From: Sphagnum compactum
Taxonomy: Eukaryota; Bryophyta; Sphagnopsida; Sphagnales
Direction: 5' to 3'
DNA length: 64,000 nucleotides
Assembly: GCA_965153455.1 (NCBI GenBank)
Contig: OZ234501.1
Coordinates: 310,001-374,000, forward strand
Of this stretch, positions 48,539-58,579 are shown piece after piece; position 1 is the first letter of the stretch; each line of letters begins with the position of its first letter. Below the pieces are notes generated by a model that searched no databases, was not told the origin of the DNA, and saw nothing but the letters and a program-made list of their open reading frames with translations. Both the position numbers and the translations under genes were made by a program.

Positions 48539-51191
48539 TGTGAGGAATTATTGCACACCTTCACCACTAAGATATGCACTCACAATAAAAAAAACCAGTT
48601 GGAAGTGGAACTACTATGTAGTGTAGTCTAACAAGTGAGGTGGTTCGAGGTAAGTAATGAAATTCACCAAAAATCTAATGCGTTGTGTCCAAATTGAAGC
48701 TACAAAACATCGTGAGGGAATTGTAACTCACCATGATGGAATATTGAGGAGTCGTGTGCTGATGTTCATTTCAATGTCATGTTCGATGGTTTGAAACCTT
48801 CCACTCCGTTCGTCATAACAACTACATACAACATCCTAGTCTAACATGCATTGGAGTTGGAAGCTAATACAAAGGAGCCATGTTTTAACAACTCTCATAA
48901 GTTTTTTTATTTTATGTTTTTTGATCTAGATTTAAGCCTTGGAGCTAGGAGCCACTTGCCTAGTTTGAAGAAAAAACAGATACTACAACCCCTTCTACTT
49001 CCAACCCGCGTAGCTCCTTTACAAATAGCCCGATCAAGCTGAATTTTTGGAATGACTTTCTACACCTTCTGAGCTAAAATTGATACAAATTTGACACAAA
49101 TCCAACGGTGGATTTGAGAGAAACAATTGATTAAACCAAAAGTCCATAAGCTTCCCCATGGAAATCATTCCATGAAAGAACACTTCAACACCCTCTACTT
49201 CCAACACTTGTAATTCCCTCATAGCAAAACCGATGATGCTGAATTTTTGGGAAGAGCTTCTACACCTTTCAAACTAAAACTGATCTAATTTTGACACAAA
49301 TCCAACGGTGAATTTGAAAGAAACAATTACTTAAACCAAAAGTCTAGAGGCTTCACTACAATTACTTGCTACACACAACTTCATTCCATGCTTCATTTTT
49401 TCATAACCTTTCCATGAACACCTCCCACACACAAGAACTAACAACCTTTCTCACACTTCATTCTCCTCTTCCTTCTCCTTTTTTTTCCATACACACAATG
49501 TCTTCTTCCTTGTTAAGCCTCCATGACCTTCCTTGAGCTTGTTCCCCTTGTCCAATGAAAGCTTTGAAATCCTTTTGCATCAATCAATGGCCTCCTCATC
49601 TATCAAGGGCCAATGAGAATTTGAGAATGAATGGCCATCCAATTGAAATTAGGATGAGAATCCTTGGGCCCAATGAAACACTAGAGATATTCCATCCTCC
49701 AATCAAAGAGGATGAAAAATCCTCATGACTAATGGGATTTGGAGGATCCAACCTCCCCCTTATCTTGGATATCTTGATGAGGTCTCTTGAGCTTGATCCA
49801 TATCTTTTCCATCCGTTGACCCTCACATCCTACTTCTTCATCCGAATTACTTCAAGTAACTAACTACGAGGATAATTTATCGGTAGTAACAAGGAAGAGT
49901 CCTTGAGTTCTTACTTGACTAATTCAATGGTTGAAGTAACATTTCCGTGTAACATTTACTCCTTTGATATTCCCTTCTTATTTACTTTACTATGCACTAA
50001 TTAACTATGTAGTACATAGTAAATTGGAATTACAATTATAAAAAAAAACTCTCCCATACTTTTAGATCCACCGTTGAATTTAGGGTTTGATGAATCCCTT
50101 AGATCTAAGGTGTTCGAGTTTTGATAAGGTTCCGCCGTCACGTCCACACCTTACGCCTACCCTAACTTGTTAAATAAAAAGGCCTCGACCCCTTTTGAAC
50201 GCAAGTACCACCTTGTTTGTACTACCTTCTTGGTTTTTGTTGATGTAGGTGCAACTAGTCATGGCGGACGATGACGCTACGCCTTCAGATCTTCTAGTCG
50301 CACTCGTACAACAAGAAGAGCTTGAAGAAGCACCGCTCGACTTGAATGTTTCTCAACGACCGCACGAAGAAAAACCGCCCAGGAGAGTGGTGCGTACTCG
50401 AGTCGCTCGTTCGGTATGGGATCGTCGACTGTCCCTTAACCCACATGCTTTAGCAATTTATTTAAAGTTTGTTCCTGCTCATGGAGCCGCGCCAGAAAGG
50501 TTTGAAGAGTGCCAGTGCGAAGATGATGATGTCCGTCTCCATTGTCGAACGTGGGTTCCCGGTGATGGCCATTATCGTTGGCTACGAGGCCCGATCAACC
50601 CACCTCCCCTGGAGCATCGAGTCGAGTACCTCGCTCGCACCATTCGCCGCATCCTAGATTTTTTACAACTGTGATCTATCCTTTAAGTCAATTATTCAGT
50701 TGTAATTCACCTTAGGCTACTCAGGCGGAAATGTTAATACTTAAGTTTGATTTGATTCTATTTAAAAGTCTGATAGAAGTGAACTAAATAAAGATGTATT
50801 AGGACTACATCCTAAAAATCTTACAAGTACATCATTAGTGCCTGAAGATTCTTCTACAGACTAACTTAACCTTGTCATGGCGGAATGCTATTGATAATTA
50901 TGGGCTTGTATTCCCTATATATCAATAAATCACAACTAATTCTACATCCCCTTTCCCTTCTCTACAACATAAAAGGGATAATGTACTTTAAAAGGTTTAC
51001 TAGGTGCTTAACTGATTAATAGCTACATCAACTGAAATAAAGAAGTACTATATGCCTAGAAATATCACAAAAGCTGATTCAACTATTAATAATCACTACT
51101 TGGAGGCTTATAAGCATTCAAATCATTAATACTAAGGAAAATTACAGAACTAAAGCTTAACTAATTGTTGAGCTATAATCCATGGCTCACA
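48539..51191 (+). mobile_element. 2653-bp TG...CA element (solo-LTR-like), copy A, inserted in the retrotransposon
   Basis: The ends are TGTGAG and CTCACA. The flanking pentamers are GGTGG (48534-48538) and CGTGG (51192-51196), a 4/5 match expected of a 5-bp target duplication. Removing the element and one duplicate joins the host retrotransposon's reading frame exactly. Near-full-length similarity with 58580-61238 confirms the boundaries. Internally there is an about 200-bp diverged tandem duplication (units near 48990 and 49190: 'ctctacttccaac', 'gctgaatttttgg', 'gacacaaatccaacggtg'), a TATA-like run at 50171-50180, an ORF at 50261-50674 and AATAAA at 50787-50792. It has no polymerase. A solo LTR of a large retrotransposon is the simplest reading; another non-autonomous element with short TG/CA ends is possible. 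Confidence 0.7.
50261..50674 (+). CDS. Small ORF carried by the 2.65-kb element (137 aa, unknown function)
   Basis: Starts MADDDATPSD, with an acidic N-terminus, then a basic Arg-rich stretch (RRVVRTRVARSVWDRR) and a C-terminal part with ECQCEDDD, a CRTWVPGDGHYRW motif and RTIRRIL near the end. No signal peptide or membrane segment is apparent. It lies 81 bases downstream of a TATA-like run, directly after a possible splice acceptor (TTGATGTAG|GTGCAA), and is followed by AATAAA about 113 bases past the stop. That organisation suggests a transcription unit inside the element. The homologous frame in the second copy is broken. Differences between the copies are mostly amino-acid changing, so strong purifying selection is not evident. 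I do not recognise the family. Confidence 0.45.
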   Translation: MADDDATPSDLLVALVQQEELEEAPLDLNVSQRPHEEKPPRRVVRTRVARSVWDRRLSLNPHALAIYLKFVPAHGAAPERFEECQCEDDDVRLHCRTWVPGDGHYRWLRGPINPPPLEHRVEYLARTIRRILDFLQL

Positions 51192-52600
51192 CGTGGCGTG
51201 CACGATTGCCTAGGCCCCGCCAGTGACACTGGCGCCAAGCTGGAATGGGTTCAGCAACTTGGCGATTGCAGCGCACTCCTTGTCCAGTAGGCATTTGCCG
51301 ACAATGCGTCGGTCCAGCAGCATCAGGTTCAGCTCGCGGATGTCGTACTCGGTCGGGTCGGCGCATAGCGCCTCTTGGGACGCTTCCTTGATGAGTAGGA
51401 TGGCCTGCCTGCCGCTAAAGTACGGGCCAATGGCCTTTGGCCAGGCGCCCTGCACCAACACGTCGACGAAGCGGTTCTACGCCCGTCGAAAAACGTCCGC
51501 CGCGTTGGCCAAAGGAACGGCAGCGTAGTACTTATAGAACTCGGCGCGGTTGCCGTCCATGCCCGGCGCGGTGGCCTTTGGGATGCTGTTGACGATGTGC
51601 ATGATCTGGCCCTTCTTGAAGTTGTGGCCGGCCGGCAGGTCCGCCAGCGGCTGCTTCTCAGGGAGGTCGGCTTGCTGCAGTTTGGACAGCAGCTTGCCGA
51701 GGGTGCGCTTGCTCGATTTCATCACGCCGCACGACATCAGGGCACGCGCGGCGCAGCCCACCCTGCCACATTGCACCAACTTCTTTGCGCACTTGGCATT
51801 TTGGATGATCAGTTTGTCGCCCTCAAGGCAGTACGACGGGGCAAAGATGCGGGCGGACTTCGGCCATCGCCGACGCCCATTGGGCGGCTTTACCGCCAGG
51901 CTGCAGCCATTAGACGTAGCGGTCGACGATTTGCGTGGCGAACGACGTCGCGAGCTAGGTGCCACCACAGATGGGCGTGCGTAGGATGGTCTTGGTGAAC
52001 ATGAAATGCGACAGCCAGCGTTCCAGGTTGGTCGGCTGGTCGCAGAGCTCGTTAAGGATGGTCGTCCAGAGCTGAGTGACGGCGTTGATCGTGTCCTTGG
52101 GTATGTAGTCGGACGTGGGTAGAGTAGCAGTCAAGATCTGTTCCATGCTAGGCAGGTTGAGGTTCTGCGCCAGCCCTTGCGCGCCCTCTGAAGAGTTGTT
52201 GCCGAGACGACCAGCGTCGACTTGAATGGGATCGACATCGTCTCGGCACTCCTCGAACAGACGCGTTAGGCTGGTGTTAGATTGCTGCAGGTTCTTGAAG
52301 AAGCGGCGGTGATCACGGCAGCGTTCCGCGTCGCCAATGCACGGGGTGTACAACTTGGTGCAGTCGATGCACGGCTTGAGGCCCGAGAAGAGGAGGTAGT
52401 CGCTCATCAGGTCCATGTGGTGCATCTGCACGTGGCTCCTAAGGGTGCTGCCGGTCGACGCCCAACCCTTGATGTACGTGTTCGTCTCCCGGCACGCCAT
52501 CGCCGGACAAACGTGCTTAGTGGTGTTGTCGATGACCCTAGTGAAGACGTAGTGCTCGTTCGGGGGCGGCGGTGGTAGGGCCGCCATGGGGACGGGCCTA
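51192..52600 (-). mobile_element. 5' half of non-LTR retrotransposon: zinc finger and N-terminal RT (broken)
   Basis: GC-rich minus-strand coding DNA continuing into the block at 46538-48538. It starts at about 52587 (MAALPPPPPNEHY). A C2H2-like finger follows (CPAMAC ... LRSHVQMHH), then a conserved pre-RT block (LPSMEQILT ... LERWLSHFMFTKTIL), as in LINEs with C-terminal restriction-like endonucleases. The frame shifts near 51960, reopens at 51968 with GHNFKKGQIMHIVNSIPKAT and APGMDG (RT motif 0/1), has a stop at 51477-51479, continues through GAWPKAIGPYF and LLDRRIVGKCLLDKECAAI, and has a last TAG at 51210 just before the insertion. A poly-A/poly-T-rich stretch lies beyond the 5' edge (52617-52770). 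Confidence 0.75.
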
Positions 52601-53873
52601 TAAACAATTAAAATTTTAAAAAAAAAAAAACGCTTTCTAAGGAGAAATTCTAAACACTAACGATGACGCGCCGCACAAGATTTTTTCGTTTTTTTTTTTT
52701 TTTGGAAAAGAAATTCCGATTTCTGACTAATAAATTAAAACCTATTACAAAAAAAAAAAAAAAACAAGGCGGACTTGAACGGTAGGCCTACTATGCACGT
52801 AGGATACATATAGAGTAGCCCGACGAAAGAGAGGGTAGAGGAGGGGTACCCGGTGAATGAATGTGGGGTGGGGGGCTCCTCCCGCTCCTGCTGCAGTAGG
52901 CTGGCGTTGCAGCGATGGCGAGCCCGCGTCGCAGCATCGCCGCTCCTAATCCTCCCCGCTCCTTCCTCCTCATCATTTCTTTACACCCAATTCAGCAGAC
53001 AGACAAAGTGCACCACCACCATGAAAACTATGCTACAAAAACACATAATTGTGTGTGTTCTTTTTGTCTACTTTCATATCTAGTATGTAGCCAACAAATT
53101 AGGCTAAATTATTTTCTGGATGATCGCCACTTTGACAAAATGTCAATGCTGCTGCTGCTGCCGCTGCGTAAGGGAGTCATCGTCGTCGTCTACGTGGTGG
53201 TGGTGGTGGTGGTGGTGGTCAGGGAAGGTCCGTTGGCAGCGTGGTGGCAGTTGTCGTCGTTGCCACGAATTTCAAATTTTTGTAGGAATTTTGTTTTTTA
53301 CAAATTTGAAAGCAAGATTTGATAGGCACTATCATGTGTGGTAAGTCTGCCACACCACTTGTGTTCAACTTACAATAATCGCCCTTTTTCATTGGTTATA
53401 CAAGTTGATTTTATTTTGAACTCTTGCTTGTGAGCTTGTCCTAATCCCATCTCGCATCTCTAACATGCCTTCCTACCCCCAAAATGTTACAAGTTAGGGA
53501 ACATACCCTAATTCTTTTATTTTTTTGTTGTTTCACTCTGGGACCCACGTTTGGGTTTCTAAAGAAGTTTGGGGGCGCATCAAATAATACCAAATCCATC
53601 AAATTAGGTGAGAAAATAAATCATGTACTTAAAATTTACATTGATTTCAAAATTTATAGGAAACATATTTTATTTCATATGCTCGAAAAAAGATTGGTAC
53701 CTTGGTGGGTATTGAGTGCATCGATTGACGCTCACTAATAAACTATTATTTCGCGATAACCTTAAGAAAGGGTTCTTTATATTGCTTTTCAACAACCTTC
53801 TTTTTTTTAAAAACTGATTGTCGTTTTAGAAAGTCAACAAGTGTCACCTCGAAAGTGGGAACCAATGTCGTAA
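52601..53873. other. Intervening DNA with simple repeats
   Basis: Homopolymer A and T runs at about 52617-52630, 52690-52703 and 52750-52764, a GC-richer patch to about 53000, and a (GTG)n run at 53194-53219. 53590-53690 resembles 46250-46365 on the other side of the retrotransposon ('accaaatccat', 'gaaaataaatcatgt', 'ataggaaacatatttt', 'atttcatatgc'). Open frames here have no recognisable domain. Confidence 0.5.
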
Positions 53874-54318
53874 CACTAGAAAAAAAAGGCAAATATGTGA
53901 CCAATGCATTTACAACTACTTGCAACTATTTGGTTTTGTAACTAAATTTTTGCCCTCTATGACTAGTGTGACATCATGCTAACATCAACCGAATCACCTA
54001 CGACTAATTTGCGACTAAATTAATTTACATCTATATATGGGTTGAATTTATCATCAAAAAGTAACCATCTAAAGTCCCATTAATCGCAAGCGAAGTGCTG
54101 CTTAGTCGCAATCAACATATGTCTATATACATCAATTATAATAATAATTTGATTTATGATTAAACTTAATAATCATAATATTTTTATTGTAATTAAAGTC
54201 ATTTACATGATTATTGTAATTATACTAATTTCATTACATTAAATTACTTATAATTTCAAATAAATAAAATATATTCCAACATAGACTATTATACTAAAAA
54301 TTTTAATGTAATAAAATT

Positions 54319-54352
54319 ATTATATTATATTATATTATATTATATTATATTA
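54319..54352. repeat. (TATAT)n microsatellite inside CACTA element
   Basis: About seven perfect TTATA/TATAT pentamers in the AT-rich interior. Confidence 0.85.
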
Positions 54353-56224
54353 TAATTATTATATACATTTAATTTATAATTCAACTTAATTATTCATATT
54401 TTAAATTTTTAATATTTTTAAGAATTGAAATATTTCCGCTATAATTAAACGAATTAATTTAATATTTATAATTGTAAAAATTATATAATAAAATATTTAA
54501 TTATGTGCTTACAATATATAATTGTTATATTGTCATAAAATTTTAGAATAATTTTACTGCAATTTTAAAATAATTATAATATATTATTTTACTTATTATT
54601 TATAACTGCTTATATAAAATGAATAAATAATATCACAACATAAATTATCACATTAATTAAAATGTTCGTTCCCAATCATAAAAAATAACTATTGTATTTA
54701 CAACACTTATGTGTTAATAATAGTAATAAATCTTTTTATCGTAATTGAGAAATTATGTCTTATAGCTAAGATTTTTATTTCAGAATTTTATAATAATCTT
54801 AAAATAATGAGCAAAGTTGTTGTAATTATGTATTTAAAAACAAAGATACACTAAAATAATTGTATGTATTAGTAATTATTTACTTATTTATAGTAAAATT
54901 TTAATATTAAAAATATAATAACAATTTTCTATAATGACATAAAATTATTTTAATTATTCAATTTATTTTTTAGTTAGAATTAAAATAATCAAATAATTAA
55001 TTTATATTTATAATTTATTATTCTAATTTATAAATTATAAATTTAGATCCTATTTAAGTTTTTAGAATAATAGTAATTCAATTAAAATAATTATTTTTAT
55101 GACCATATTTACATGGATTTTAATATAATAAAATAAAATATTTATTTTTGTAATTACTTGTTCATAATATATCACTTTTATAAATAATTATAAATAATTA
55201 TATTTACTGATTATAAGTTACACTAAATATTTATTGTTGCAACATAAGTTTTTATATTATATAATTTATATTTTTATAGTAAAGTAAATAAATTACTGTA
55301 ATTGATCTTACATTATTTTAAAATCATTGTGACTATTTCAAATAAGAATTAATTATAATAATTTCATAATTATTCACAATCTATAATTTATAACTTTAAA
55401 TCTCGATTAAATTTTTGTAAAACTATAATGTTATTAAAATAATTATTTTAATGATGATAATTGCAGGAATTATTATACAATAATTTTTTTGCTAAAAAAA
55501 TGTAATTACTTATTTATGATAAATATTTTATAGTAATACTACATTAATTGAAAATATTAATATATTTTTAATATATTATTTTATTCATAATTAGCAATGG
55601 AAAGAAACATTTCTTTGACCGATAACAATTTTTACAATAATAAATGAATTATATAGTACTGACATAATTAATTTAATGTTACTTTTAAAATAAATAATAT
55701 GTGTAGGAATTTATTTTCTAATATCAATTATTAGTTCGTTAATTTTAATTTGAAAATAAATATTTATATTAACATTAATTATATTATTTATAATTCAACC
55801 AGATTTTTGAAAGTACGAAAATATTCTAAAATATTTATGTATAAACAAGTTGTGAATAATTATATAGCTAGTTAGTTAAATATTAAAAAGTTATTAATCA
55901 TTTGAATAGTTGATAATGAATACTTAATATTTGTAATGTATAATTTATATTTTAAATATATGTTAAAATTAATAATTATTAATGAAATGACTATAAATGA
56001 GCCATGTACTTGAGTTGTTTATTAATCTAAAAACTAAGAAAAAAGGCATGAGGATAATTTTAAAGTTATAATTTCAAAACTTATCACATATTGTTTGTTT
56101 TCCAGTCTTAATTTGAACATTATATAAACAAATGGTGTGGTCATTCAATTTCACATTAAAAATGTATGCACATGGGATGAGCTATTCAAAAGGAGGCTTA
56201 ATCCAAAAAATAAAATAAAATAAT

Positions 56225-56400
56225 GCATAATTTTAAACTACCTACTTCCCCAACCTACTTAACTACCTAACTAAGTAGGTGTTTAATTTGACCTACCCAC
56301 CTATGTTGACCTATGTACTTACCTAGCTAAATACCTACCTATATGAATAGGTATTTAACCTAAGTTTGTAGGCACCTACTTATGTACCTACCAACTTAAT
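56225..56400. repeat. TACCTAC-rich degenerate minisatellite (arm 1)
   Basis: Many overlapping CTACCTA / GTAGGTA heptamers, for example 'acctacttaactacctaactaagtaggt'. Counterpart of 57750-57985 in the opposite-facing element. Confidence 0.75.
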
Positions 56401-56815
56401 ATTAGTATATTGTATTAAATTCTTTTTTAATGTCACAATGGCATATTTTTTATTGGGCCATGTGTCTACTATAAATCATTTAAGCATGTGAATTGAACAT
56501 CCCAAATTATTTCAAAATAATAATATTATTTATTTAAATAATTAAATACTGAGACACGTGGCAACACATCATTTGCTCTCAATAGTGACCAAAATAGTCG
56601 TATTTTAATCGCATGTAACAATATGTATACAATGGAGCCAAAGGATGAACTTATATTTGTTGACTTTTTTATTCATCCAATACCCTTGTCGTTTGTGATT
56701 AACATCACATGCAACTTGTCTAAGGCAACTAAGGGGATTTTAATCGTAATGTCACTTGTGATTAAAATTTAAACGTAAAGACTAATAAAAAATAAGTGTT
56801 TTTCTTTTAGTGTAA

Positions 56816-57346
56816 ACGAACTTCTATAACTAGTCTTGAATAACATGTTGCTTCATTTCAAATGTTGCTAACCTTATTACAATCTATTTCTGGTGTTCTA
56901 TCCATCGAATTAGAATATGGTTTCTAAAATAGGCTAACCTTTTTTATTGGTAAATGATGTGCAAACTTATTGCAAACTTGGTGTGGTATTCCTCCTTCAT
57001 CCGGATTATGCTCCATTGTTCTTTGTTGACAAATACATTCGATTCAACTATGTTTTTGAAAGTGATTTAGGCCTCTTTGACCAATGCGGTTGCTATTGAT
57101 GTATTCTTTTAACACTTATGCCAAATTGTTGAGCGATCAATGTTTGGTCAATGGTGATTTTCTCACCACAAACAACCACTCTAATGCGTCCATCCTTAGT
57201 GAATTCCCAAGTGTGCAAAAATTCTTCCAACAAGTTTATTTGTGGAACTATCTACTAAACAACAAACAAGCCACCCAAACCCATATTTGGATCCCATCCA
57301 ATCCATTGCAACTTTTTATGAATTTCTTTGGCTTTAGTAGGTGTTC
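56816..57346. other. Spacer between two CACTA elements
   Basis: 531 bp of ordinary AT-rich DNA. An open frame starting at 57084 shows no domain and runs into the next element's terminus, so I do not call it a gene. Confidence 0.5.
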
Positions 57347-58579
57347 CACTAGAAGAAAAACAAGTACTTTCGACTGGTTTCTGCAACTAAAATTTAGTCG
57401 TAAGCGACATTTGTGACTAAAATCTCATTAGTCGCATGAGACATTAATTGCAAATGACAAGGGGTATTGCATGATAGAAAAAGTCAACAAATACACGTTC
57501 ATCTTTTGCTCCATTGTATACGTATTGTCACATGCGACTATGATGCAACTATTTTGGCCACAATTGAGGCAAATGATGTGTTGACACGTGTTTTAATATT
57601 AAATTATTTAAACATTATTATTATTATTATTTTGAAATAATTTAAAACATCCAATTCAAATGCTTAGATGATCATATATTATGACATGTGGCCTAATCTA
57701 AATATGCCATGTGGTACCTTAAGATGAATTTAATACAAAATATTAATATTAGGTTTGTACATGCCTAGGTAGGTACATAATTAGGTGCTTACAAACCTAG
57801 GCTACATACTTACCTAACTACCTACCTACTTAGGTTAAAAAATAGGTAGGTAGGTCTACCTTCCTAAGCTAAATACTTACTCATATAAGTAGGTACTCAG
57901 GTAGGTAGGTACATAGGTTGACCTAGGTGGGTAGGTCATATTATGTACCTACCTAATTAGGTAGATAAGTAGGTTAAGGAGGTTGATAGTTTAAATTGTG
58001 CATAACTTTTCTTTTTGTTTTGGGTTAAACCTTTTGATTGGCTCATCTCATGTGCACAAATTTCTTAATGTGAAATTTGATGACCACACCCCTTGTTTAT
58101 ATAATGTTCAAAATATGAATGCAAAATAAACAATATGGGATAAATTTTGAAGTTACAACTTCTTCACAAACTAAATTATAACTCCAAAACTTTCTTCATG
58201 CCTTTTATTTTTAATTTTTAGATTTATAAACCATTCAAGTACATGGCTCACTAGATAATTAGATAATCATTTAATTAATAATGATTAAATTTAACATATA
58301 TTTAGAATATATACTATACACTATAAATATTAAATACTCATTATCAACTACTTAAATAAATAATATTTTTTAATATTTAGCTAACTAGCTATCTAGTTTC
58401 TCACAAGTTGTTAATACATAACTCAAAGATAAATAAATAACTAATATATATATATTTATATATTTATATATTTATATCTAGTCAAATTATAGATAATATA
58501 AGTAATGTAAAAAATTTAATTACTTTAATTTTAAAAATAAGGCCTAATGTTTTTTAAAAATGATATTTGAATCCTGAAA
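57347..58579. mobile_element. Second CACTA-family element, inverted and truncated
   Basis: Begins CACTAGAAGAAAAACAAG, close to the reverse complement of the right end of the first element, followed by subterminal 'ttagtcgtaagcgac' and 'tagtcgcatgagac' motifs. It shares long colinear similarity in inverse orientation with 55840-56812, including the TACCTAC array. No second CACTA end is found: the sequence stops at the 2.65-kb element starting at 58580 and does not obviously resume after 61238. It is therefore truncated. Confidence 0.7.
57750..57985. repeat. GTAGGTA-rich degenerate minisatellite (arm 2)
   Basis: Dense TAGGTAGGTA(C) repeats, inverted relative to 56225-56400 and longer. The repeats include 'ataggtaggtaggtct' and 'caggtaggtaggtacat'. 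Confidence 0.75.

Larger units (their letters stand above)
53874..56812. mobile_element. Non-autonomous CACTA (En/Spm-type) transposon, 2939 bp
   Basis: The left end is CACTAGAAAAAAAAGG and the right end read inward is CACTAAAAGAAAAACAC, an imperfect terminal inverted repeat. Both sides are flanked by TAA (53871-53873 and 56813-56815), the 3-bp target duplication typical of the superfamily. Subterminal sequences contain repeated GACTAA / TTAGTCGC-type motifs (for example 'cgactaatttgcgactaa' near 54000), also typical. The interior is extremely AT-rich with no open frame, including a (TATAT)n run near 54319-54352, so the element cannot encode its own transposase. The right third is homologous to the element at 57347 in inverted orientation. 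Confidence 0.8.

Noticed and set aside
51550-51998. Plus-strand open frames of 144 and 133 codons
   Set aside because: Antisense to the N-terminal RT frame, same reason.
53120-53344. Open frames rich in Trp/Val/Cys runs
   Set aside because: Produced by the GTG trinucleotide run and its surroundings.
57084-57416. 110-codon open frame between the CACTA elements
   Set aside because: No recognisable domain; it crosses the terminus of the second element, so its C-terminal end is transposon sequence.
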